NCBI GenBank assembly: GCA_029907705.1
Contig: JARYLJ010000012.1
Coordinates: 1 to 47,017, forward strand
DNA length: 47,017 bases
Direction: 5' to 3'
Source: Methanomicrobiales archaeon
Lineage (GTDB): Archaea; Halobacteriota; Methanomicrobia; Methanomicrobiales; JACTUA01
The first letter of the stretch is position 1. Every line of letters starts with the position of its first letter. Below the pieces are notes generated by a model. It worked only from the letters and a program-made list of their open reading frames with translations, was not told the origin of the DNA and searched no databases. This document shows positions 1-8,215 of the stretch, one piece after another. Position numbers and translations under genes: made by a program.

Positions 1-448
1 AAATCACTGTAGGATACGGGGGATTTTATTTTACATCACTTCGTGTACGCTCCCTAAAATTTCCTGGCTCGATAGTCAAATCATCCTCTTTCAATTATAT
101 TCTATTCTCAATGAAACCATACCAGATACCATTCACTTCACTTTTCAATTTGCCACACCTTCAACAACCTCACCACCCCCCCTTCGCAGCTTCTCCCGAT
201 CTCCGTCCACCGCATATACAGATATATCATTGTTTATAAAGTTGAAAAAGAGGCCATAAAATCGAGAAATCCGCAAAACAGAAAAATTACAAACGCGAAA
301 GGAAATTGTCAGAGTTCACGCTCTCCAAAGAAGCACGAATTTTTCTTCGTGAATATGTCACGAATGCATCTAAATTCGTCGATTATTTAATCAGAGATGC
401 TAACATCAGGATCAGCCCATTATTTTCACGATTTCACGAAAAGAAGAT
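1..448. other. Left-end intergenic stretch without a supported gene
   Basis: This stretch is AT-rich with stops in all frames. I see no coding region, RNA gene or clear repeat in it. A run of C/T and A-rich sequence around 170-260 suggests non-coding DNA. The short open frames that run into the tRNA are shadows of the tRNA gene. Confidence 0.5.
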
Positions 449-520
449 GGGCTTGGGCGGATTCGAACCGCCGATCCCCGCCTTGTAAAGGCGGTATCAT
501 AACCGCTAGACCACAAGCCC
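449..520 (-). tRNA. tRNA-Val (anticodon UAC)
   Basis: Read on the minus strand, the 72-nt segment folds as a complete cloverleaf. It has a 7-bp acceptor stem (GGGCTTG/CAAGCCC), a D arm with the TCTAGCGGTTA core, an anticodon stem CCGCC/GGCGG around loop TTTACAA, and a T arm with GGTTCGAATCC. The central loop triplet is TAC, which reads valine GUA codons. The 3' CCA is not encoded. No intron is needed to form the fold. Confidence 0.95.
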
Positions 521-969
521 TCCGCACTCCGATACCCGAAGGATCGCAGAGGCTGCCGATCACATTTGCGTGCGTTCGTTATTAAAATTGTTGATGCTCG
601 GACAATTCCTGCCGGTTTTTTATTCTGCAGCATTCACATTTAAACCTGTGCGAGTCATTTCGAGCCATTTTCTCTGCATACGTCCACCAACAGTATTTAC
701 CACTCTGCCAGGAAAAATCGACAGGATTTGATTTTTTTTCAAATGGCGAGATGAAGGGTTGAATGACCGGAGAAGGGGCAATGGGACATAAAACCTGAAA
801 AAAATTACGATGAAACAATGGTGCGACACCGCCGTTCTCCATATATTGATCTCCAGAAGGTCTTTGATGGTCAGGGGCGGCAGGGTTTAAAAAAGATTGG
901 ATATATCCGGCTGCGGCGAGGATAAACTCGGTTTCGTGCCATCAAACGATTTTAATAAGAATTATGGGT
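521..969. other. Intergenic region between tRNA-Val and mch
   Basis: About 450 bases without a convincing gene. Open frames on the minus strand (up to 86 codons) have atypical composition and no recognisable motif, so I treat them as chance. An AT-rich patch near 580-592 could contribute to tRNA transcription, but it lies too far upstream to call a promoter. The part next to mch is the 3' side of that gene. Confidence 0.45.
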
Positions 970-1917
970 TCATAAGAACCCGAAGGATTTCAGGGTCACC
1001 TCTGGATTGACACGCCCCACATGATAAACGGCGCCTTCAGAGAGCTCGTTGATCACGACCTCTGCCGGAGAGAAGAGGGAGGTGTCGATCTTGTAGAAGT
1101 CGAAGTTCGCCTCCTTGAAGATGTCGTAGAATGGTTTTCCATATCCCTTCGATTTGTTGCTCGGTATTCTCTCCAGGTATTCCTTTATCTCGGGCGCCTT
1201 CATCGTGAGCATGATGCTCCCATGGTAGATGGTCGCATCGTTCGTGGAACCCATCGCCCGCGTACCATCCTTCTTCACCGGTGCGATGGGTGCGCAGCCG
1301 ATGCCGGCGATCACCTTCCGGGTATCGAAACCCAGCTCGTTCAGTCTGTAAATGGCGGTCTCCACACATCTGCCGGCGACCTGGATGGATCCCACGATGG
1401 ATGCGGTGGGGGCGACGACCGCGCAGCTATTCGCCACCTCCACCCCGCATTCCTCGGCGATCTTCTCCATCACACTGCTGTTCGGTAGCTTCTCGCTCTC
1501 GAGGGCGATCACCGCATAGTCGAAGTCATCCTCGTAATCGATCACCTCGTATGTATGTTTCGGCTTGAGCGAGAGAGCCCGTGCAGGACCGCTCCCCATT
1601 GCGAAGAAATTTCCCATCTTGACGGTCCATCCGGCCTTCTGCGCCCCCAGACAGGCGATCGCCGGATAATCGGTGCTGATCTGGATGAAGGGCAACGGCG
1701 TCTGCCCGACCCGGCCCATGAAGAACGCGGCCTCGCCGAGTCCACCCATGCATATCTCGGTAAAGCGTTTGCCTGCGAGATATCCACCCGATGTGCTCAC
1801 TCCGCAGTCGACGATCCTCGAGCCATTATCGAGCTGGTGGAATACCGCATTGAAGTCCTCGGGATAGTCCACCATATCATCGAAGAGATCCAGTGCTAGT
1901 TCGTTCACACTGATCAC
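970..1917 (-). CDS. mch: Methenyltetrahydromethanopterin cyclohydrolase
   Basis: A 315-residue soluble enzyme that interconverts 5-formyl-H4MPT and 5,10-methenyl-H4MPT in the C1 branch of methanogenesis or its reversal. The N-terminus (SVNELALDLFDDM) and inner blocks such as QISTDYPAIACLGAQKAGW, FFAMGSGPARAL and the GIGCAPIAPVKKDGTRAMGSTND segment are characteristic of Mch, and the length matches the family. The start codon is GTG at 1917, chosen because it gives the family-typical N-terminus. It lies downstream of orc1/cdc6 in the same direction but is separated by 273 bases, so it probably has its own promoter. All expected regions are present and I see no truncation. Confidence 0.96.
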   Translation of the reverse strand: MISVNELALDLFDDMVDYPEDFNAVFHQLDNGSRIVDCGVSTSGGYLAGKRFTEICMGGLGEAAFFMGRVGQTPLPFIQISTDYPAIACLGAQKAGWTVKMGNFFAMGSGPARALSLKPKHTYEVIDYEDDFDYAVIALESEKLPNSSVMEKIAEECGVEVANSCAVVAPTASIVGSIQVAGRCVETAIYRLNELGFDTRKVIAGIGCAPIAPVKKDGTRAMGSTNDATIYHGSIMLTMKAPEIKEYLERIPSNKSKGYGKPFYDIFKEANFDFYKIDTSLFSPAEVVINELSEGAVYHVGRVNPEVTLKSFGFL

Positions 1918-2103
1918 AACAAATCCCCATCATACAACATAACTCCGGTATTCATAATTCTTCTTTTTTTATTGCAGAACGGCAGTCCTGACATCCTTTT
2001 TTTGGATTCGCAGGGATCCTTCTGACATGATAAGCCCATTTTTCATTTAAGAGACACTTTACGAAGGATTCTCTCCTTTTTGGTGGATTGAACCGCCACA
2101 CTC

Positions 2104-2141
2104 ATAACTCATCCGGAGCGCCATTGCATGGCGTGAGTTAT
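2104..2141. repeat. Hairpin with 8-bp outer and 6-bp inner arms between mch and orc1/cdc6
   Basis: ATAACTCA at 2104-2111 pairs perfectly with TGAGTTAT at 2134-2141, and inside it CGCCAT pairs with ATGGCG around a TGC loop. A 7-nt bulge lies on one side only. It sits about 50 bases past the orc1/cdc6 stop and about 190 upstream of mch. It could be a 3'-end structure of cdc6 mRNA or an upstream element of mch. Confidence 0.5.
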
Positions 2142-2190
2142 TCTTTTCTCAAAAAGGCATGCAATTTGGCATTCCGACATTCAACCGGAT

Positions 2191-3315
2191 TTATTTCAGC
2201 CTTGAAAGGACCTGCTCCGGCTCGTATCGGAGGCTGATGAGACGCGTTCTTCCCCGCCCGTCACGATAATGCAGGTTCACCAGCCGCATCGCATCGAATT
2301 TCTTGAGCATCTCGTAAAATTTTGTGTATCCGATCGAGAGGTCGTCCTTCACCGCCGTAAAAACATCCCCTGCATTCATCTCCTCGTCCCTTAGACTCCT
2401 CTCCGCAATTTTCGCGAGGAGGGCACGCTCCTCCGATCTGAGCGCCCTGACGGTGAAATCCAGATGCAGGTTCTTCGATATCTCGTATGCACGGCATATA
2501 TCCTCCCGCTCGATCCTTCGCCTCCCCTGCATCTCCGCCTGGAGTGCCGCGCGTTTCAGGAGATCGATGCCCACCCTCAGATCACCGCTCTTCATCGTCT
2601 GCTCCACTGCGAGTTCGAACATCTTCTCGGAGAGCACCCCCGGGTAAAAACCCTGCATCACCCGCTGCTTCAGTATGTACTCCACCTCCTCCTCGCTGTA
2701 GGGCGGGAAATATATCTCCGTCGGTCTGAAGACAGATGCGACCCTCGGATCCACCGCCCGGTTCAGATCCACCGCCATATCCGACAGGATGATGATGATC
2801 CCGATTCTTGTGCCGGGGTACGATTCGTGCGATCGCAGGAGCGTGTAGAGAACCTTGTTCAATTCGTTCTCGTACATCAGGTAATTTGCATCGTCGAGTG
2901 CGACGACAAGCACCGCACCCTCCTTGAGCATGAGACGGGCGATTGCATCGAAGAGCTGCTTGAAGGAGGTGCCGGTGGCAGGTGGCAGATGCCCGGCCAG
3001 CTTCCTGTAGATCTGGGAGAAGACCGCATACTTCGTGTTGTCGATCTGGCAGTTGATGTGAACGGGGACGAGCTTCCTGGTCGATTCCTCCACCTGTGCG
3101 AAGAGCTTCCGCACACTGGTCGTCTTCCCTGTGCCGGGGAGCCCCCGGCAGATGGTGTTCAGGGGGCGCACGCCTCTGAGGCCGGGTTTGATCTGGAGCG
3201 TGAGCTCGCGCATCTGCGAATCCCGCTGGTGGAACTGTTCCGGCACGTAATCGAACTCGAAGACTTCGGGATCCCTGAAGAGCGTCTCGTCCCATCTCAG
3301 CTGCTGCCTCTCCAT
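2191..3315 (-). CDS. cdc6: Orc1/Cdc6 replication initiator (AAA+ ATPase)
   Basis: A 374-residue origin-recognition/helicase-loader protein. The AAA+ part shows Walker A (GLPGTGKTT, about residues 59-67), Walker B (VVALDDANYL, about 138-147) and a sensor-2-like arginine region near DLRVGIDLLKRA. The C-terminal third (from about residue 280) is the winged-helix DNA-binding domain that contacts origin repeats. Length and order match archaeal Cdc6 proteins. Archaeal cdc6 genes often sit beside a replication origin, but I could not recognise origin-recognition boxes in the flanking 273-base gap or upstream. The gene directly upstream (zinc-ribbon protein) is 61 bases away on the same strand and may share a transcript. 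Confidence 0.95.
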   Translation of the reverse strand: MERQQLRWDETLFRDPEVFEFDYVPEQFHQRDSQMRELTLQIKPGLRGVRPLNTICRGLPGTGKTTSVRKLFAQVEESTRKLVPVHINCQIDNTKYAVFSQIYRKLAGHLPPATGTSFKQLFDAIARLMLKEGAVLVVALDDANYLMYENELNKVLYTLLRSHESYPGTRIGIIIILSDMAVDLNRAVDPRVASVFRPTEIYFPPYSEEEVEYILKQRVMQGFYPGVLSEKMFELAVEQTMKSGDLRVGIDLLKRAALQAEMQGRRRIEREDICRAYEISKNLHLDFTVRALRSEERALLAKIAERSLRDEEMNAGDVFTAVKDDLSIGYTKFYEMLKKFDAMRLVNLHYRDGRGRTRLISLRYEPEQVLSRLK

Positions 3316-3376
3316 GTTCAGATCCTCATTCCCCGGATAGTGCTTCGGTCGTTCTGCACATACGATTTCGCGAACA

Positions 3377-3955
3377 TCATGGCCTGTTCAGGCAGCTCCT
3401 GCAGAGGTCCTTGTCCTGGAAGAGCCGGCTCAGTTTCCGCTGCACCGGAGTGATCGGTACACCGCACCTCTCGCATCTGAATTCTGATGGCACCGCTGCA
3501 CTCTCATCGACGCTTTTTTTCACGGCTGCCTGCGAAGTCTCCGGATCAGGTAGCGTTCTGGGTCTGGTGGGAAAAACGGGTTCCTTGGCCACCATAATGG
3601 GTTCCTTCTCGATCACAGGGGGCGGCATTGAAGGGGCTTCCCCGGATACCACTGGCTTCGCCTCTGCCTCCGGGGTGGGCGAGACTCCCATCTCCGGGGT
3701 CTTTGGGATAACGACGGGTGGCCCGGGAGATCGGATGACCCTCTTTCGGTAACTCTCGATCTTCGCTGCCGTCTCTTCTGACCCCCTCCCAAACCTGCCG
3801 AGGATCCCGTCCAGGAATTGTATCAGCTCCTCTGCCTCCTCCTCACCTGACACCTCGCCGCTCACCTCGAGCCTTAGGTTCTCGTAATTATCGAGATTCA
3901 CTGTGATACCGACCGAGAGGTTCCTTTTGCTGCCCATATACATACATCTCTGCAT
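3377..3955 (-). CDS. Uncharacterised protein with C-terminal zinc ribbon
   Basis: About 190 residues. The first 70 form a small alpha/beta domain (NLSVGITVNLDNYENLRLEV followed by an acidic helix). Then comes a long Pro/Glu/Ala-rich linker (about residues 75-155), then a zinc ribbon with two CxxC pairs (CERC and CRSC) separated by about two dozen residues. The layout suggests a tethered nucleic-acid- or protein-binding module, but I do not recognise the family. Three ATGs lie at the start (3955, 3943, 3937). The one at 3937 gives the N-terminus MGSKRNLS and is as likely as the first. The gene is in the same orientation as cdc6, 61 bases upstream of it. Function is unknown. Confidence 0.75.
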   Translation of the reverse strand: MQRCMYMGSKRNLSVGITVNLDNYENLRLEVSGEVSGEEEAEELIQFLDGILGRFGRGSEETAAKIESYRKRVIRSPGPPVVIPKTPEMGVSPTPEAEAKPVVSGEAPSMPPPVIEKEPIMVAKEPVFPTRPRTLPDPETSQAAVKKSVDESAAVPSEFRCERCGVPITPVQRKLSRLFQDKDLCRSCLNRP

Positions 3956-3982
3956 GCGATAATCAAAAATTATCCCACATGG

Positions 3983-5518
3983 TCATACCTGCGTGAAATG
4001 TGCACCCGAATTCCTCACGGAAGTGAGGATCGCGTCCCCTCCGGCTTCACCCATCACCTCGCGGGCCTCCTGGAGAAGATGAGCGTACCCCTCCTCCGCA
4101 ATCGCGTATACGGAAGGGCCGAAGGAGCTCATCCCTGCGCAGACGGCCCCCTCGCTTCTGAGCGTTTTCATCAGTTCTCTCACCACCGGTGCCTGCTCCG
4201 CAATCTCCTTCTTTTTGAAGCCCAGCTCCTGCAGTCTGTTCACAGCGGCTCCAAAGAGCTTGAGATCACGCTCCACCACACCTGGAATCATCCGCACGAG
4301 GACTTCGTGACAGATCTCCCGGACTTCCTCGACTGGAACCGGACATGCACTCCTGAATATATCCACCTCCTTTCTCCCGCTCGCACCCGGCGGCACATCC
4401 GGGGTCACGAGGATAACCCCCCACTCCTCGGGGAATGGGTGGCGTACCATCGTCATTGCCGGGTAAACTCCGGTGCTCGCTGCACTCGGTCTGAAGTCCT
4501 CCTTTGCCTTACCCGGTCCGAAGCTGTGCCCGCCATCGATCACGAATCCCCCCTGTTCGAATACAGCGGTCCCGATCCCCGAGGTGCCACCCCTTCCGGT
4601 CAGCTCTGCGAGAGACCTGACCATGCAGGATCTCCCTGCCAACCTGAATAAAGCAGAGGCCGTGGAGAGTGCAAGTGAGGTCCCGCTCCCCAGCCCCGTG
4701 TGGGATGGGATGACCCGGTGGAGGGTGATATCGGCCTTCCATGTTACCCCGAGGTGGCCGACGATCCTCTCCGCGATTGTGCGAACCTTCTCTCTCGTCG
4801 CTGCATCCCCACCTCTTACGATGGTCTCAGTGCCCATCCTCGCCTCGAGCAGGGTGGATGGCCGTTCCAGGGCCATACCGATTCCTCCATCGACTCTGGA
4901 AAGGGCCCCGCTCATCTCGATGAGACCGAGATGCAGCCGCGATGGTGCCTCCACGATCACACTCGCCCGCTCTGGAAAGAGGCGGGCAGGGAACACCTCT
5001 TGGATCGAGATGAGCGGTTTATCATGCCTGATGATGCAGTACCTTCGGGAAAGCAGGGGTTCGTCCTGATATATTCCCAAAACCTTTGAGAGCTCCTCGT
5101 CGGCATGGAGGACCTCCATGGCCGATATCTCTCTGCGGGCCTCGATTCTGTGCCTCTTCATGATGCGTCCGATCGGAATGTCTGCCCTCAGGAGGTCAGA
5201 ACGGAATACCGGTTCCAGCCTCGAAAGCGGGGTGTAGGACCTGGCGTACATGAGCGCCCTGCCGGTGGCCGCCTCCTTCATTATGACGACGCGGAGGTTC
5301 ACCTCCTCCCCATCGGCGACTTCCAGAAGTTGCGCGACCACTGCACTGGCTGGTACGATCCTCTGGACGAGTGTCTCGATCGAGATCCGGCCTTTGATGA
5401 GCGTCTCGAGCAGGGATGTGACCGAACCATCCGTGGCGAGGAGTATCCGCTGAATGGTGGACAGCCCCCCCAGTTCCTCTTCTACTCTCCCGATGAGTTC
5501 CGCGGGATCCACTTCCAT
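3983..5518 (-). CDS. Fused chorismate lyase-like domain and beta-RFAP synthase (methanopterin biosynthesis)
   Basis: A 511-residue protein with two parts. Residues about 1-183 resemble the archaeal chorismate pyruvate-lyase-type domain (DUF98/UbiC-like, as in MJ0807), which makes 4-hydroxybenzoate. Residues about 186-511 are a full-length GHMP-fold beta-ribofuranosylaminobenzene 5'-phosphate synthase (EAPSRLHLGLIEMSG at 190-204, GLGSGTSLA at 275-283, GRGGTSGIGT after 305). That enzyme condenses 4-hydroxybenzoate with PRPP at the first committed step of methanopterin synthesis. The frame is continuous with no stop or frameshift at the junction, so this is a true fusion in this sequence. The two domains act in consecutive steps. 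apgM lies 90 bases upstream in the same direction. Assignment of the second domain is firm; the first rests on pattern and length. Confidence 0.88.
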   Translation of the reverse strand: MEVDPAELIGRVEEELGGLSTIQRILLATDGSVTSLLETLIKGRISIETLVQRIVPASAVVAQLLEVADGEEVNLRVVIMKEAATGRALMYARSYTPLSRLEPVFRSDLLRADIPIGRIMKRHRIEARREISAMEVLHADEELSKVLGIYQDEPLLSRRYCIIRHDKPLISIQEVFPARLFPERASVIVEAPSRLHLGLIEMSGALSRVDGGIGMALERPSTLLEARMGTETIVRGGDAATREKVRTIAERIVGHLGVTWKADITLHRVIPSHTGLGSGTSLALSTASALFRLAGRSCMVRSLAELTGRGGTSGIGTAVFEQGGFVIDGGHSFGPGKAKEDFRPSAASTGVYPAMTMVRHPFPEEWGVILVTPDVPPGASGRKEVDIFRSACPVPVEEVREICHEVLVRMIPGVVERDLKLFGAAVNRLQELGFKKKEIAEQAPVVRELMKTLRSEGAVCAGMSSFGPSVYAIAEEGYAHLLQEAREVMGEAGGDAILTSVRNSGAHFTQV

Positions 5519-5608
5519 CTCCCTTCACCCCATGGGTTCCTTCGATCGACAATAAATCATGCGGAACACAGGAGCCCTGGATGCAGCGGGGACTCCTGCG
5601 GAAAAATG

Positions 5609-6772
5609 TCAGCCGCTTTCCCTGAACATCATGGGGAGAAAGTCAAGCGCGCTGATGAGGCCCAGTGCACCCCTGTTCGCGGCCCGTTCGCTGAACCCTC
5701 TGCAGCCATCCCGCCATACACCCCTGACCGCAAAAGGCACAGGGTCGGATGAATGCGTCTTCAGCCGTATGGGTGTGCAGTGATCGGTGAGCACCGCAAT
5801 GACGCCCCCGAAACCGGATGCGATCGTCCCGAGCATCTCGTCGATCCTCTCGATCGCTCTTACCTTCTCTCTGATGCTACCCATATGCGAGGCCTCGTCT
5901 GGCGCCTCCACATGCACATACACGAAGTCATGACGATCGATGGCGCGCAGGGCGTACTCTGCCTTCGCCTGATAATCGGTATCGAGGAATCCCGTTGCTC
6001 CCGGCACATCGATCACCTCCATCCCGGCGAGACGTCCAATGCCCCTGAGCAGATCCACCGCCGATATCATGCCGCCGCTGATCCCGTATCTCTCCATGAA
6101 GGAAGGTAATGCCGGCCTTCTTCCCCCACCCCATGGCCAGATCATTGTGGCCGGCCTCCTGCCGGCACCTCTCCGTGCCTGATTCACGGGATGGTTCGAA
6201 AATACACCTGCGCTCCTCTCCATCAGCGCCCTCAGCAACGGTGAATCACCACCGCGTGGAAGATGGGGGGCCACTGGCTCGCCAACGATATCGTGGGGAG
6301 GAGTGGTCTCTGCTCCTTCGCCGTGATGGACCACGAGCAGATTTCTGTAGGAGACGCCGGGGTAAAGGGAGACCGTATCCCCTGCTGCCTTCGAGAGTGC
6401 CGAAATGAGGCGTGCCCCTTCATCACCCGATATATGTCCGCTGGTGAAATCGATCATGAGGCCGTCCTCCACCGTCACCAGGTTGCAACGGTATGCGATG
6501 TCACCCTCGGCGAGTTCAATGCCCATGCTCGCTGCCTCCAGCGGTCCCCTTCCCGTGTGGTAGCGCCCCGGATTATAGCCCAGAATGCAGAGGTTGGCGA
6601 TATCGCTGCCCGGTTCGAAGCCCTCCGGGACCGTCTTCATCAAGCCGCACGCACCTTCTCTGGCGATCGTGTCCATGTTCGGCGTCTCTGCATACTCGAG
6701 GGGCGTCCTGCCTCCGAGCTCCTCCAGCGGTTCATCGCCCATCCCATCCCCGACGACGACGATGTACTTCAT
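5609..6772 (-). CDS. apgM: 2,3-bisphosphoglycerate-independent phosphoglycerate mutase, archaeal type
   Basis: About 387 residues of the alkaline-phosphatase superfamily, interconverting 3- and 2-phosphoglycerate in glycolysis/gluconeogenesis. The start at 6772 gives the typical N-terminus MKYIVVVGDGMGDEPLEELG, with the metal-binding Asp and the DxPNMDxIAREG-type motif. Further motifs are GSDIANLCILGYNP (catalytic Ser region), the IWPWGGGRRP block, YVHVEAPDEASHMG and VLTDHCTPI (metal ligands Asp/His). Longer in-frame N-terminal extension up to 6970 is Cys/Arg-rich and overlaps the neighbour, so it is rejected. Its start overlaps the end of the membrane-protein gene by 4 bases, which implies a shared transcript. 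Confidence 0.95.
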   Translation of the reverse strand: MKYIVVVGDGMGDEPLEELGGRTPLEYAETPNMDTIAREGACGLMKTVPEGFEPGSDIANLCILGYNPGRYHTGRGPLEAASMGIELAEGDIAYRCNLVTVEDGLMIDFTSGHISGDEGARLISALSKAAGDTVSLYPGVSYRNLLVVHHGEGAETTPPHDIVGEPVAPHLPRGGDSPLLRALMERSAGVFSNHPVNQARRGAGRRPATMIWPWGGGRRPALPSFMERYGISGGMISAVDLLRGIGRLAGMEVIDVPGATGFLDTDYQAKAEYALRAIDRHDFVYVHVEAPDEASHMGSIREKVRAIERIDEMLGTIASGFGGVIAVLTDHCTPIRLKTHSSDPVPFAVRGVWRDGCRGFSERAANRGALGLISALDFLPMMFRESG

Positions 6773-7239
6773 GTCCGGTACCCCAGATACCCGAGAACTC
6801 CCAACGCTGCGAGTGTGGTGATGAGGGCCGCCACGATCGTGCCCAGCGCAATTGCCGGGAATGCATACCTGAACCTGATCCCAAAGACGAAAGCAGCAGC
6901 ACATCCGCTCCATGCACCGGTCATCGGCAGAGGTACGGCGACAAAGGAGAAGAGCGCGATCGCTCCCCACCTCTCGATCCGGTCATTCTGCTTTCTCGTC
7001 CTTGCAAACAGCCATTCGAAGAACCTCCTGAAGAGGGTCATGCGCCCGCTCAACCATGTCGAGACCGGATCGAGGAGCAGCAGGAGTGGAACAACAGGAA
7101 GCATGTTTCCAGTGATACCGAGAAGAAACGCCTCCTGTGGTGAGTATCCACTGATGATCGCCGCCGGTATGGTGTACCTCGCCTCGAAGAAAGGGACCGC
7201 TGCGAGAAGGAGCACGTACAGCGCTGCCACCGCATCCAC
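6769..7239 (-). CDS. Small multidrug-export-family membrane protein (COG2426-like)
   Basis: A 156-residue integral membrane protein. It has about four hydrophobic segments, with the motif PFFEARYTIPAAIISGYSP near residue 16 and a central basic loop (RKQNDRIERWG). The second half has VAVPLPMTGAWSGCAAAFVFG. These features match the Sm_multidrug_ex/COG2426 family, whose transport role is poorly established. It sits between the epimerase (4 bases upstream) and apgM (overlapping by 4) in one leftward operon. Substrate cannot be inferred from the sequence. Confidence 0.85.
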   Translation of the reverse strand: MDAVAALYVLLLAAVPFFEARYTIPAAIISGYSPQEAFLLGITGNMLPVVPLLLLLDPVSTWLSGRMTLFRRFFEWLFARTRKQNDRIERWGAIALFSFVAVPLPMTGAWSGCAAAFVFGIRFRYAFPAIALGTIVAALITTLAALGVLGYLGYRT

Positions 7240-7243
7240 GCGA

Positions 7244-8176
7244 TCACTTCCCGAGCAGCGCCTTTACTGCCATCCTCACGCTCTCCCCTGACCCGACCGA
7301 AGGCCTCCATCCAAGCGATCTTATCTTCTCGATAGAGAGGAGCATCCGGGGGACATCCCCGACCCAGCCCCTCTCACCTCCGGTGAACCTGTACTCCACC
7401 CCGTCCAGACCCATCTCCTCCACCACGATATCCGCAATGCTCCTGACATCGATCCAGTCCTCAGAGCCGATATTGAAGACGTTATAACCCTTCCCGGACT
7501 TCTCCGCGGCAAAGAGAATCGCCTCCACGCAGGCATGTACCTCGAGATACGACTTTATCTGCCTCCCATCCCCGAGAATCTCGAGCGCATGCGGATTCTT
7601 TCTCAGCTTCTCGATGAAGTCCCAGCAGACGCCGTGAGTGGCCCTTTCACCGATGATGTTGGCGAACCTGAAGACGCATGCGGTGAGCCCGAACGAATGG
7701 CAGTATGCCGAGATCAGTGCCTCTGCCGCGAGCTTCGTCGCCCCGTACACCGAAATGGGCTCCATCGGCGAATAATCCTCCGGAGTTGGTATCACCCGTG
7801 CCTCCCCGTATACGGTGGAGGTCGATGTGAATACAATGGAAGGTATATCGAACCTCCTCATCGTATCGAGTACGCGTGCGGTGGCGAGTACATTGTTCGA
7901 GATTTGGGCTTCGGGGAGGATCGCACTCTCCCTGACATCCGGATCGGCGGCGACATGGTAGATGCGCGAGGCACCTTCGCATGCGTCCTGCCACCCATCC
8001 ATGGTCAGATCTGCCTGGATGAGCCTCGCTCTGCCCTCCCGCAGGTGCTGCTGTATGTTCCCGACACTGCCTGTCTTCATGTTGTCGATGACGAGCACGT
8101 CCTCGCCCTTCTGGACCAGTGCATCCACGATATGCGAACCGATGAATCCTGCGCCACCGGTCACGACACTGAACAT
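7244..8176 (-). CDS. NAD-dependent sugar-nucleotide epimerase (extended SDR, GalE-like)
   Basis: A 310-residue extended short-chain dehydrogenase/reductase. It has an N-terminal NAD-binding motif GGAGFIGS (residues 7-14), a TSTSTVYG stretch and the catalytic Y144-x3-K148 pair in SVYGATKLA. A C-terminal substrate-binding part contains NIGSEDWIDVRSIADIVVEEMG. This is the usual layout of UDP-glucose 4-epimerases and nucleotide-sugar dehydratases. The exact sugar cannot be fixed. A role in surface glycan precursor supply is plausible given envelope-glycan genes elsewhere in the window. It is the first gene of the leftward operon and is divergent from marker 12 across a 39-base gap. Confidence 0.9.
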   Translation of the reverse strand: MFSVVTGGAGFIGSHIVDALVQKGEDVLVIDNMKTGSVGNIQQHLREGRARLIQADLTMDGWQDACEGASRIYHVAADPDVRESAILPEAQISNNVLATARVLDTMRRFDIPSIVFTSTSTVYGEARVIPTPEDYSPMEPISVYGATKLAAEALISAYCHSFGLTACVFRFANIIGERATHGVCWDFIEKLRKNPHALEILGDGRQIKSYLEVHACVEAILFAAEKSGKGYNVFNIGSEDWIDVRSIADIVVEEMGLDGVEYRFTGGERGWVGDVPRMLLSIEKIRSLGWRPSVGSGESVRMAVKALLGK

Positions 8177-8215
8177 ATTTTACTAATATATCTCCTGTGG
8201 TATAGGAATACTGCT
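8177..8215. promoter_or_regulatory. Compact divergent promoter for epimerase and marker 12
   Basis: Only 39 bases separate the two starts. A TATA-like TAATATAT at 8184-8191 lies about 25 bases before the marker-12 ATG, so that mRNA would be nearly leaderless. On the other strand, AGGAG lies about 15 bases before the epimerase start. Confidence 0.45.

Noticed and set aside
2080-2110. Second tRNA suggested by a GGTTCAATCC-like sequence
   Set aside because: The stem next to the T-loop-like sequence does not pair correctly and no acceptor stem or anticodon arm can be formed.
1918-2190. Replication origin next to orc1/cdc6
   Set aside because: I could not find origin-recognition-box-like repeats. 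The gap holds one hairpin and T-rich runs but no repeated initiator motif, so an origin here is not supported.
2464-3453. 329-codon open frame on the plus strand
   Set aside because: It lies antisense to orc1/cdc6 and has His/Arg/Pro-rich shadow composition, with no family features.
6773-6970. N-terminal extension of phosphoglycerate mutase
   Set aside because: The added 66 residues are Cys/Arg-rich, overlap the membrane-protein gene and precede the family-typical start MKYIVVVGDGMGD.
6263-7291. 342-codon open frame on the plus strand
   Set aside because: Antisense to apgM and the membrane exporter, with shadow-like composition and no motif.
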